From Akkermansia sp. (GTDB lineage: Bacteria > Verrucomicrobiota > Verrucomicrobiia > Verrucomicrobiales > Akkermansiaceae), in NCBI GenBank assembly GCA_022787425.1, contig JALFWB010000031.1:186001-250000 (forward strand): DNA of 64,000 nucleotides. The letters are read 5' to 3'. Shown piece by piece: positions 34,617 to 41,784 of the stretch. Under the pieces are notes generated by a model that was not told the DNA's origin, did not search any database, and saw nothing but the letters and a program-made list of their open reading frames with translations. A program made the translations under genes and the position numbers. Each line of letters opens with the position of its first letter. The first letter of the stretch is position 1.

Positions 34617-35438
34617 TTATTTTGCTTCCGAGGGAAAATGTGGCTCTATATTCAGGAAAGTAATCTCCGGGCGGCAGAATGTACGGAGGGGGAGGATGCT
34701 GGTGCCGAGGCCGCGGGTGGTGTAAATGGGCAGGCCGTTGTAGCGGTGGAGGCCGCGGGTGAGGACGGGTGGGGTGATGGAGTCCGGGAGCTTGATGGCC
34801 TTGCCGCCGGGCAGGCAGAGTTGGCCGCCGTGGGTGTGCCCGCAGACAGCCAGGAAGGCCCCGCTCGGGGCGAAGAGGGCACCGTAGGGGGTGTGACTCA
34901 GGAAAAGGAGCGGCGTACCGGGACGTTTCTCCGCAATAGGGCCGGTGGTGGGGAAGGTGTACATGCAGCGGACACCGGCCACATCTAACTCCGCGCCACC
35001 CGGGCGGATCGTGATGCGCCTCCCTTCCGCCAAGGGGATGCCGAGCCGGGCGAACATCGCTCGCGCCTCGGCCTCGCCGTAATAGTAATCGTGGTTACCC
35101 AGCACCGCCACGCAGGGCAGGCTTGTCAGCGGCCGCAGATGCTCCTCCAACTCATCAGCCGACATACTCGACTCCGCGTTGTGCCCGTTGAAATAGTCCC
35201 CCGCCAGCAAAACCGCATCCGGCTTGGCCGCCAGCACCCGGCGCACGATTTCATCCATGTAGTCCCCATCCCCCGGGCGCGCATGCAAGTCCGCCAGCAG
35301 AGCCAAGCATACCCCCCTGCCCTGCCACTCCTCACACGGGATGGGCACATGCGTCTCCTCGATGTACTCGCGTTCCCACCACGCGTACAAGAACACCGCG
35401 AGCAGCAGCAACCCATAGATGAACCAACGCAGCCTCAT
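34617..35438 (-). CDS. Membrane-anchored metallophosphoesterase (YaeI/LpxG-like)
   Basis: 273 residues. One N-terminal membrane helix (about residues 4-21) is followed by a calcineurin-like domain with all metal motifs: LADLH, GDYFNGH, GNHDYYYG, SHTP and CGHTHGGQ. This subgroup includes YaeI phosphodiesterase and the LpxG UDP-2,3-diacylglucosamine hydrolase, so a role in lipid A synthesis is possible, but the substrate is not shown. The start codon overlaps the ribD stop by ATGA at 35435-35438, indicating coupling. Confidence 0.87.
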   Translation of the reverse strand: MRLRWFIYGLLLLAVFLYAWWEREYIEETHVPIPCEEWQGRGVCLALLADLHARPGDGDYMDEIVRRVLAAKPDAVLLAGDYFNGHNAESSMSADELEEHLRPLTSLPCVAVLGNHDYYYGEAEARAMFARLGIPLAEGRRITIRPGGAELDVAGVRCMYTFPTTGPIAEKRPGTPLLFLSHTPYGALFAPSGAFLAVCGHTHGGQLCLPGGKAIKLPDSITPPVLTRGLHRYNGLPIYTTRGLGTSILPLRTFCRPEITFLNIEPHFPSEAK

Positions 35439-36463
35439 TGCAACAGCCCCTGCAAGATGATGTCACTCCCGCAATCCACCACCTGCTTGTCGACCAAGCG
35501 CAGCTCCCTCGGCAGGAAATCCCCCCCCGCCACGGTATCGCACCCGCCGCTCACATAAGGCGTGATGTTCTGCACCCACTCCTGCACCATCCCCTGCTCC
35601 AGAAAACGCCGCAGGAGCCTCGGTCCGCACTCCAGCATCAATTGAACCACCCCATGCTCCCGATACAACCGCTCAAGCAGCTCCCCGAGCCGGACGACCC
35701 CGGAGAACACCAAGGTGCGCTCCCGGTACTCATCCGTCAGCAGGCAGCAGTCGGCGGGTATCCCCTGCCCTGTCAGCACCACGCGCAGAGGCTGTTTCTT
35801 CTCCGGCGGGATGGGCAGGTGCGGGTTGCGTATCGTCAAGCGCGGGTTATCCGTGCGTACGGTGTGCCCGCCGACCAAGATGGCATCACTGCGCAGGCGG
35901 AGGTCGTGCGCGTACCGCAGACTCTCCTCGTTGCTCAACCAAGCCGAGCCCCGCCGGGTCATGCTGCCGTCCAGGGTTGTGGCCAGCTTAGCGACTACCC
36001 AGGGACGCCCATGCTCCATGGCATAGGCCCAAGGACGCAGCAGAACCCCGCAGGCGACTGCTTCAAGCCCGGCATGCACCTCAACGCCCTCAGCGCGCAG
36101 AAGGGCGTCTGCGCGGCCTCTGTGACGGGCGTTCGGGTCCACGCAGGCGTAGAACACCCGGCGGATGCCTGCCTCGATGATGGCATCCGTGCAGGCCGGG
36201 GTGCGGCCTACCGTGGAGCAGGGCTCCAGCGTGACGTAAAGGTCTGCTCCGAGCGGCGACTCCCCACGCTCCCGGGCGTCGGCCAAGGCCATACGCTCAG
36301 CGTGCGGTTTGCCGGCCTCGTGGTGGTACCCCCTGCCGATGATGCGCCCCTCTCGCACGAGAATGGCCCCGACCGGGGGATTCGGGGAGGTGGTACCGAA
36401 TCCCTTGTAGCCCTCGGTCAGGGCCTCACGCATCCATGCGGCTTGTTCAGATGTTGCTTCCAT
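35435..36463 (-). CDS. ribD: Riboflavin biosynthesis deaminase/reductase RibD
   Basis: 342 residues with both RibD domains. The deaminase part has zinc motifs HAERMAL and EPCSTVGRTPACTDAI; the reductase part (from about residue 150) has VAKLATTLDGSMTRRGSAWLS, ILVGGHTVRTDNPRLT and LECGPRLLRRFLEQGMVQEW. It deaminates and reduces the pyrimidine intermediate of riboflavin synthesis. No other rib gene is nearby. The gene starts at the left edge of the AT-rich candidate origin, and its reading direction is away from it. It is coupled to the metallophosphoesterase gene. Confidence 0.93.
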   Translation of the reverse strand: MEATSEQAAWMREALTEGYKGFGTTSPNPPVGAILVREGRIIGRGYHHEAGKPHAERMALADARERGESPLGADLYVTLEPCSTVGRTPACTDAIIEAGIRRVFYACVDPNARHRGRADALLRAEGVEVHAGLEAVACGVLLRPWAYAMEHGRPWVVAKLATTLDGSMTRRGSAWLSNEESLRYAHDLRLRSDAILVGGHTVRTDNPRLTIRNPHLPIPPEKKQPLRVVLTGQGIPADCCLLTDEYRERTLVFSGVVRLGELLERLYREHGVVQLMLECGPRLLRRFLEQGMVQEWVQNITPYVSGGCDTVAGGDFLPRELRLVDKQVVDCGSDIILQGLLQ

Positions 36464-36533
36464 GAAGAATACTATGGAATTTAAATTTAAAATTCATCAT
36501 CATCTGCCTTGTGAATAAGTGAATAAGTCACCT

Positions 36534-36556
36534 AAGTGCTTGATTCTCAACGACTT
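36534..36556. repeat. Copy of the TTGATTATCAA palindrome inside the candidate origin
   Basis: The arms AAGTGCTTGA and TCAACGACTT flank a 3-nt centre. It sits between the first two DnaA boxes and the third. Confidence 0.6.
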
Positions 36557-36682
36557 CGACCTTGAATATCTCGTGAATAAGATTGGTGACAAGGCAAACG
36601 GAATGTGCATAAGTCATTCATCAACAAGTTATTCACCATTTACTCACCCTCTTATTAACATATGATGTGGATAACATTGCTT

Positions 36683-36705
36683 AATCGTTGATTATCAATG
36701 ACTTA
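36683..36705. repeat. Copy of the TTGATTATCAA palindrome at the right edge of the candidate origin
   Basis: The right arm TCAATGACTT and the left TAATCGTTGA flank TTA. It overlaps the last codons of the lipoprotein gene whose stop is at 36695-36697. Confidence 0.6.
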
Positions 36706-37312
36706 GGAAGTCAACAAAGAAATAGAACGGGGCGATGACCGGCAAGAGAGCATTGGCCGCAAGAGTCGTCGGAGCATCCACTAGAACGAGATCCGCCGTA
36801 CCCAAAACAGAGCCTGCCATCGAGGGGGTGGACGGCTTGCCCAGGTTCACGAAAACAGCCCCACTCTCCCCTGCTGCCTCGGCCCGAACGCTCCCCGCCG
36901 GCCGCACCTTACCCCGCGCCTCTTCCGACGTGTAGTAGCGCTTGAAACGCTCCATCTCGCTGACCAGATCACCGATGTGCACATAGCCATCCTTCCGCTG
37001 CATTACCGCTGCGGTGCCCTCAGAGACCGGGATATAGATAGGCTCCTCCGACAGAGGACCGGCTTCACTGACGATGGGCGGACGCGTGTTACCCGTGAAG
37101 GTCTCATCTCGGATGATAGGATAATCTAACTTTGTGTTGACCTCGTGCGCCTTCAGGCACCAATCATTCCCGACCCGATAGAGACGGTCGCGCTCCAGCT
37201 TACCCATCGGTGTCGTTGAGCCGATCTGCTCCACATTCTTGTGCGTCTGCACATAGACACAGGAAGGCATCAACAGAACCCCCAGAGATAACAAGAATAG
37301 ACTTCTCTTCAT
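36695..37312 (-). CDS. Lipoprotein of unknown function
   Basis: The ATG at 37312 gives 205 residues with a lipoprotein signal (MKRSLFLLSLGVLLMPSC, lipobox LMPSC, C18). An upstream in-frame ATG at 37348 falls inside a terminator hairpin and is rejected. The mature protein has no recognised domain; it contains YIPVSEGTAAVMQRKDGYVH and ends in a hydrophobic stretch (ANALLPVIAPFYFFVDFLSH) that might associate with membrane. Its 3' end runs into the candidate origin. Confidence 0.65.
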   Translation of the reverse strand: MKRSLFLLSLGVLLMPSCVYVQTHKNVEQIGSTTPMGKLERDRLYRVGNDWCLKAHEVNTKLDYPIIRDETFTGNTRPPIVSEAGPLSEEPIYIPVSEGTAAVMQRKDGYVHIGDLVSEMERFKRYYTSEEARGKVRPAGSVRAEAAGESGAVFVNLGKPSTPSMAGSVLGTADLVLVDAPTTLAANALLPVIAPFYFFVDFLSH

Positions 37313-37326
37313 GAAACGGAAGCTAG

Positions 37327-37369
37327 CAAAAAAAAGGCGGTATGTCAAGAGTAACTCCTGACATACCGC
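37327..37369 (-). terminator. Rho-independent terminator of the TPR gene
   Basis: An 11-bp stem (GCGGTATGTCA with TGACATACCGC) is followed on the minus strand by a run of nine or more T. It lies between the TPR gene and the lipoprotein gene downstream. Confidence 0.85.
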
Positions 37370-37405
37370 AGAAAAGCCCCCTACCCTACTTTGGGCCCTG
37401 TTTCA

Positions 37406-37421
37406 CGTTCCACGTGGAACA
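37406..37421. promoter_or_regulatory. parS-like centromere site 1
   Basis: The sequence CGTTCCACGTGGAACA differs in one base from the parS palindrome TGTTCCACGTGGAACA recognised by chromosomal ParB proteins. It lies directly beyond the TPR gene stop codon, 0.75 kb from the candidate origin. Confidence 0.75.
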
Positions 37422-38816
37422 TCAGCGCCTGCGTTTCCTCGGCTTCCTTTTTTCCGTCTTCGGCTTATTCTTAGCCTCGATTTCCTCCGGGCTGAGGTAG
37501 TAATCCTTCTCCATGGGAGCGGAACGTGTCGGAATGAGCGGCGGCCGCAGATGGGTGGGCGGCGTGTTCAGGTCCCGGAAAAGCTCGAGAGTCTCCTTCC
37601 CTGTTCCGGGAACGACGAAGCACTGCGTGAGCGCCACAGCGAGCTTGCATGCCTGCGGACTGCGCTGCACCTCTGCATCGGGATTCACACAGAGTGCCAA
37701 CTCTCGGTCGGCCTGCTTACCCTTCTCCGCCGCAGCGAGGTAGAGACGATAGGCCTCCTCGTGTTCATTGCGGGAAGCACTGCGGCGAGCACGCAGGCAA
37801 TCCCCCGCCAGCTCACGGAAGAGTCGGCAGGTATTATCCGGAATGTACTCGCCCTGCTCCTTCGGCATGGCTGCCTTGAGGGCGGCAGAGATTTCATTGA
37901 TGCTCGGCGTCTCCTGTCTTCCCAGCAGCACACGGAGCGGGAGGGTTCGTGCCTCCCAGTTTTCGTAAAAGAGCGGATGCTTTCGGATGAGCTGACGCAC
38001 GGCGAGAGAATCTCGGTCCTTCCCGGCGCACCAGAGAGCGGTTGCTTTGTAGAGTAAAATACGCAGTCCCTCCCTGCCCTGTGGCTCGCAAAGAGCCAGC
38101 TCCTCCGTGAACTTCTCCGCTGCCGGGAGAAACTCTCCCGCACGGAACAAAAGGTGGGCATGCAAATGCAGTAGGCGCGGATGCCCCGGGAATAACTCCG
38201 CTGCCTTGGCCGCCGCCGTCCGCGCCGTCTCCGTAGGAGGCTCTGCCCATTCCTCTGCCAGCGCACGCAGGAAGCACACAGGCATGGACTCCGGGTGTGC
38301 GGCGTACAAAGCATCCGCCTCGCTCAGGGCAGCCTCCTGCTGTCCGGGTGCGTAATGCTTCAGCAGGGTCATCCAGCAGCGTGCATGAAGATCGGCGCGG
38401 TATTTCGCGCAATGCGCCTCCAGCAGACGGAGCGCCTCGTCGGATTCATCATTGGTCAGCGCGAGAAAAACATTCAGGTACAGCAGCTCCATCGGTGTCG
38501 CTCGAACGCTTGGAAGAAGCGCCTCCAGAGCACCTCGCAAAGCTCGCGATTTTTCCGTGATACCATTCTCGCGCTCCGCCAGCATGGCCGCTGCGTAGGC
38601 CACTGCACAATCCGGGTCCTCCCGAATGACTCGGTCGAACTGCTCCGCTGCTCGCTCATGGCAACCCAAGAAAAGCTCCGTCATCCCTTTGTTCAAAGCC
38701 TCGGCCGCAGCGGGGTTCGGTGTCGATGCCGTAATAGACATCTGCTGTGCCCCCGCGAAGGAGACACAGCAGATAAGCCCGATGACCGGGAATTGTTCCA
38801 TGTGGAACATAGTCAA
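37422..38816 (-). CDS. Exported TPR-containing protein
   Basis: Up to 464 residues; translation could start at 38816, 38810 or 38801. The N-terminus has a hydrophobic segment (FPVIGLICCVSFAGAQQ), probably a signal peptide lacking the usual basic residues. The body is helical with TPR-like pairs (ALNKGMTELFLGCHERAAEQFDRVI, AAEKFTEELALCEPQGREGL). The C-terminus is a highly basic tail (KPKTEKRKPRKRRR). No enzymatic motif is seen. A parS-like 16-mer lies within its first codons, so the start region is constrained by a second function. It follows argS by only 14 nt and may be co-transcribed with it. Confidence 0.68.
   Translation of the reverse strand: MTMFHMEQFPVIGLICCVSFAGAQQMSITASTPNPAAAEALNKGMTELFLGCHERAAEQFDRVIREDPDCAVAYAAAMLAERENGITEKSRALRGALEALLPSVRATPMELLYLNVFLALTNDESDEALRLLEAHCAKYRADLHARCWMTLLKHYAPGQQEAALSEADALYAAHPESMPVCFLRALAEEWAEPPTETARTAAAKAAELFPGHPRLLHLHAHLLFRAGEFLPAAEKFTEELALCEPQGREGLRILLYKATALWCAGKDRDSLAVRQLIRKHPLFYENWEARTLPLRVLLGRQETPSINEISAALKAAMPKEQGEYIPDNTCRLFRELAGDCLRARRSASRNEHEEAYRLYLAAAEKGKQADRELALCVNPDAEVQRSPQACKLAVALTQCFVVPGTGKETLELFRDLNTPPTHLRPPLIPTRSAPMEKDYYLSPEEIEAKNKPKTEKRKPRKRRR
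38794..38809. promoter_or_regulatory. parS-like centromere site 2
   Basis: TGTTCCATGTGGAACA, identical to site 3 and one base from the palindromic parS. It is embedded in the 5' codons of the TPR gene. Confidence 0.72.
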
Positions 38817-38830
38817 ATTTGGTTAAGGGA

Positions 38831-40585
38831 TTACATACGCTCGACCATTTCGATACCGAGCAAGCCCATACCTTGTTTCAGCACACGGGCGGTAAGCTCG
38901 CAGAGAATCAGACGGCTGCTGCGCACCTCGCCCTCGCTGCGAAGAACCGGGCAGGCTTCGTAGAAGCTGTGGAAGGCGCGTGCCAGGTCATAGAGGTAAG
39001 CGGCCAGAATGTTCGGGCGGCAGTCATCTAACGTAGCGGGCACGGTTTCGGAGTAGCGCACCAGCATGCGCGCCAGGTGGATTTCCGCGTCCTCGGTCAG
39101 TTGCACCTTTGCCGCCTGCGTCTCATCGGCATCGACCTTGCGGAAGATGGAACGCACACGCACATAGCTGTTCTGCAGGTAAGGCGCGGTGTCCCCGGAG
39201 AGAGACAGCATCTTATCCCAGTCGAAGATGTAGTCGCTGAGACGATTCTGGGAAAGCTCCGCGAACTTGATGGCACCGATGCCGACAGCCTTCGCGATGT
39301 GCGCCTTCTCCTCCTCCGGCAGGCTCGGGTTCTTCTCCTCAATGACTTTGGCGGCGCGAGAGACAGCCTCATCGATGACGTCCTGCAAGCTGACGGTATC
39401 CCCGGAGCGCGTTTTGAACGGCCGGCGATCCTTTCCGAGAATCGAGCCGAACGCCACATGACGGAAGTCACCGCTCACGCCGCGCATACGCTCGATGTCG
39501 AAGATCTGCTTGAAGTGCTTATCCTGGGGCGCACCGACAACATACCAAATAGAGTCGGCATGGAAGTTCGCGATGCGATAATCCAGCGTCGCCAGGTCGG
39601 TGGTCGCATAGAGGAAACCGCCGTCCGCCTTGCGGATGATGGCAGGCACGGGCACCCAGCTTCCGTCGCGCTGCACCAGGAAGGGATCGTTCTGCGGCTT
39701 GTGGAAACCATCGGAGAAGATACAGACCGCCCCCTCACTCTCACGGGCAATACCCTTGGCCAGCAGATCCTCAACCAAGGGACCGAGCGCATCGTTGTAG
39801 GCACTCTCGCCCAGCCAGTAATCAAACTTGATGTCGAGTTGGTCGTAGATTTTCTCCAGCCCCACCTTCGTGACGGCGATGCACTTCTTCCAAATTTCTA
39901 GGTTCTCACTGTCGCCGCTCTGCAGCTTCACGAGCTCCTCCTTACAGACGGGCAGCAGGGCAGGGTCCTCTTTGCAGCGAGAGTTCACCTCCTTGTAGAC
40001 CGAGAGCAGGGCCTCAATCGGATCGCTCTCCAAGTCCTCCTGCTTCAGGATGTTCTTCCACCCCCACAGAATCATACCGAACTGCGTGCCCCAGTCGCCG
40101 ATGTGATTGTCCGTGATGACCCTGTGGCCCATGAAGCGCGCCAAGCGGCCCAGTGTATCACCGATGATGGTGGAGCGGATGTGACCCACGTGCATCGGCT
40201 TTGCCACATTCGGGGCAGAGAAATCGATGACCAAGGACTTAGGCTGAGCTGCCACCGGCACCCCCAAGCGATCATCCGTCAGCATGTTTTCCGCACGCTC
40301 GGCATAGTAGCTCGGCTTGATGCGGAAATTGATGAAACCCGGACCCGCAATCTCTGCAGTCGCCACGGCGGATTCGCCCAAGGTCTCCACCACTTTGCCG
40401 GCCAGCTCACGCGGGTTCTTGCGGGCCTGCTTGGCCAGCACCATGGCTGCGTTGCTCTGGTAATCCCCGAAGCGCAGATCCTGGGATGCGGTGACACTCG
40501 GTGTAAAATTCTCCGGTAGGTCGGCACCCAGTACACCCTTGAGTGCCGCCGCCAATTGCTCGCTCAGTATGGACGGTATCGTCAT
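38831..40585 (-). CDS. argS: Arginyl-tRNA synthetase
   Basis: 584 residues, normal for bacterial ArgRS. The N-terminal Add-1 domain is followed by the class I HIGH-equivalent HVGH in SAPNVAKPMHVGHIRSTIIGD, the region DNHIGDWGTQFGML-like (here ending FGMI), SLQDVIDEA, and the C-terminal anticodon-binding helices beginning YVRVRSIFRK. It charges tRNA-Arg. Its promoter is a perfect consensus placed 9 nt before the ATG. The parS site 3 lies upstream of the promoter. Confidence 0.96.
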   Translation of the reverse strand: MTIPSILSEQLAAALKGVLGADLPENFTPSVTASQDLRFGDYQSNAAMVLAKQARKNPRELAGKVVETLGESAVATAEIAGPGFINFRIKPSYYAERAENMLTDDRLGVPVAAQPKSLVIDFSAPNVAKPMHVGHIRSTIIGDTLGRLARFMGHRVITDNHIGDWGTQFGMILWGWKNILKQEDLESDPIEALLSVYKEVNSRCKEDPALLPVCKEELVKLQSGDSENLEIWKKCIAVTKVGLEKIYDQLDIKFDYWLGESAYNDALGPLVEDLLAKGIARESEGAVCIFSDGFHKPQNDPFLVQRDGSWVPVPAIIRKADGGFLYATTDLATLDYRIANFHADSIWYVVGAPQDKHFKQIFDIERMRGVSGDFRHVAFGSILGKDRRPFKTRSGDTVSLQDVIDEAVSRAAKVIEEKNPSLPEEEKAHIAKAVGIGAIKFAELSQNRLSDYIFDWDKMLSLSGDTAPYLQNSYVRVRSIFRKVDADETQAAKVQLTEDAEIHLARMLVRYSETVPATLDDCRPNILAAYLYDLARAFHSFYEACPVLRSEGEVRSSRLILCELTARVLKQGMGLLGIEMVERM

Positions 40586-40594
40586 TTGGTCATT

Positions 40595-40623
40595 ATTATA
40601 CCCTGATACCCCCGTTTTGTCAA
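40595..40623 (-). promoter_or_regulatory. Consensus sigma-70-type promoter of argS, near-leaderless
   Basis: On the minus strand: perfect -35 TTGACA (40623-40618), a 17-nt spacer, perfect -10 TATAAT (40600-40595), then 9 nt to the ATG at 40585. The expected start is about 2-3 nt before the ATG. Confidence 0.85.
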
Positions 40624-40645
40624 TCCTCTGTGTGCAGAATGCCTA

Positions 40646-40661
40646 TGTTCCATGTGGAACA
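40646..40661. promoter_or_regulatory. parS-like centromere site 3
   Basis: TGTTCCATGTGGAACA, the same 16-mer as site 2. It is intergenic, 23 nt upstream of the argS -35 box and 7 nt from a copy of the 23-bp palindrome. Confidence 0.75.
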
Positions 40662-40667
40662 TTCTCT

Positions 40668-40690
40668 AAGTCGTTGAGTATCAACGACTT
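40668..40690. repeat. Perfect copy of the TTGATTATCAA-type palindrome
   Basis: The arms AAGTCGTTGA and TCAACGACTT are perfectly complementary around GTA. It lies between parS site 3 and the promoter of the predicted RNA. Confidence 0.65.
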
Positions 40691-40721
40691 ACAAACATTT
40701 AGACCTTTCTTCTTTTTTTGC

Positions 40722-40750
40722 TTGCCATAGGCCCCGGAATGTGGTATACC
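40722..40750 (+). promoter_or_regulatory. Promoter of a predicted non-coding RNA
   Basis: -35 TTGCCA (40722-40727), a 17-nt spacer and -10 TATACC (40745-40750). The predicted start at about 40757 coincides with the first bases of a closing helix. Confidence 0.5.
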
Positions 40751-40756
40751 TATTGT

Positions 40757-40940
40757 CAGCTGCTGTGTTCGTGACTTTTATGGACTAAAGGCTCGGACCG
40801 TTGTTGTAAAACAAGGGGCTAATGTATCGGGTAAGATGTTCCGTCCCACCGAGGATACCTCAGACGACCCGAACTCTGCACCCACCAGTAAAAATCGGGG
40901 ACGTAGTTCTCGCTCCATGGACGGCACAGCGGCTCTCTTT
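40757..40940 (+). ncRNA. Predicted structured RNA of about 180 nt, 6S-like in shape
   Basis: No protein is convincingly encoded here. AGCTGCTGTG (40758-40767), at the predicted 5' end, pairs over 10 bp with CACAGCGGCT (40925-40934), one G-U included. Inside, TCGGGT (40827-40832) pairs with ACCCGA (40867-40872), and small hairpins form at 40801-40814 (TTGTT with AACAA) and near 40850 (GAGG with CCTC). The size, long-range closing stem and own promoter resemble 6S RNA, which binds sigma-70 polymerase. tmRNA or RNase P signatures were not found. No terminator with a T-run was seen. The 40586-40959 gap otherwise holds the argS promoter, parS site 3 and the palindrome. Confidence 0.42.
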
Positions 40941-40959
40941 GTCGGTAGGGCAGGGGGGG

Positions 40960-41721
40960 CTAATCCTCGAAGACGCGCCGTTCCACGGAATGGAGGAAGC
41001 TCTCCTCCTCCAGCATTTTCTCCACCGAGGTACCTTTACGCAGGGCCGTACTGCCTGCAATAAGCAGCCGCCCCATCCCGTTGGCCCACTCTTTGAGATT
41101 GGTGAGAGCCACTCCTTCAGACGTGTAGGCATCCTTCTCGTAGAAACGTGGATTACGGTGATTGTGGTCCTTGAAAGCCATCAGCAGCTTGTTGGTTCTC
41201 CCGTCGCGCGCGGTAGCCTCCACCACAATTCTGCCGGTCGTGAGATGCTCCACAATGTTACCTGTCCCCGGCACGGGACTGAAGAAACTGCCGATAGCAC
41301 CCAGCCAACGCGCCGCCGAATGCTGAGGGGTGAAGGAAACGACTGCGAGCTTGATACACAGAGTAGCCCCCTGAGGTTTGGGAGTGATCGTCCATCGGCA
41401 GTTCATCTCTTTGTTAATCGTAGCCAAGGCATTCGTGATACTCTCCTGCATGTACTCTTCCATTTTCTTCTGCAACAGGGCGGCTGCCTCAGGCTCATCG
41501 GCTTGAATGCGGCTCACATCCAGCGGTGCGATGTAAACGGTACCCCGCTTAACATTGCCGTAGCGAGAGGGGTCGCCCTCCAGCCAAAAGCCGGAGGCAC
41601 TCACCTTGGCAGAGCGCCGGAGCTGCACATCATACAGACCGGTTTCGGATTGCAGGTTAGTGCAGTGGGAAAGGAGACAGGCGGCGGCTAGGGCCGGGAG
41701 GAGTATCCGTATCGTGCGCAT
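40960..41721 (-). CDS. DUF3313-like lipoprotein
   Basis: The ATG at 41721 gives 253 residues with a lipoprotein signal (MRTIRILLPALAAACLLSHC, C20). The mature protein has the pattern of DUF3313-type lipoproteins: YIAPLDVSRIQADEPEAAA near the front, a central domain (CIKLAVVSFTPQHSAARWLGA), and IVVEATARDGRTNKLLMAFKDH towards the end. Function is unknown. A plausible promoter, TTGCAT - 17 nt - TATTGT, has its -10 box 9 nt before the ATG. Confidence 0.7.
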   Translation of the reverse strand: MRTIRILLPALAAACLLSHCTNLQSETGLYDVQLRRSAKVSASGFWLEGDPSRYGNVKRGTVYIAPLDVSRIQADEPEAAALLQKKMEEYMQESITNALATINKEMNCRWTITPKPQGATLCIKLAVVSFTPQHSAARWLGAIGSFFSPVPGTGNIVEHLTTGRIVVEATARDGRTNKLLMAFKDHNHRNPRFYEKDAYTSEGVALTNLKEWANGMGRLLIAGSTALRKGTSVEKMLEEESFLHSVERRVFED

Positions 41722-41784
41722 AACGCCATTACAATAAAGCAAAGCGGCGCGGGATGCAAGCCCAAAATAGGGCGCGGGGTAAAA

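Larger units (their letters stand above)
36474..36706. other. Candidate chromosomal replication origin (oriC)
   Basis: An AT-rich island in a GC-rich window. The left end is ATTTAAATTTAAAATT, a possible unwinding element. DnaA boxes matching TTATNCACA exactly occur on the minus strand at 36510-36518 (TTATTCACA), 36604-36612 (TTATGCACA) and 36666-36674 (TTATCCACA). One-mismatch boxes lie at 36518-36526, 36572-36580 and, on the plus strand, 36629-36637. Two copies of a 23-bp palindrome (36534-36556 and 36683-36705) lie inside. Three parS-like sites follow within 4 kb. dnaA itself is not adjacent, as in many non-model bacteria. Confidence 0.75.

Noticed and set aside
36534-36705. The repeated palindromes as part of a CRISPR array
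   Set aside because: Copies are few, differently spaced, lie over 12 kb and no cas genes are present.
36474-36706. The DnaA-box region as a plasmid or phage origin
   Set aside because: No rep, mobilisation or phage gene is near; neighbours are housekeeping genes such as ribD, argS and mnmE.
40822-41691. A 289-codon plus-strand frame and a 75-codon frame starting at 40836
   Set aside because: Most of the first is antisense to the DUF3313-like lipoprotein; the second has no motif or start signal and overlaps a region better explained as structured RNA.
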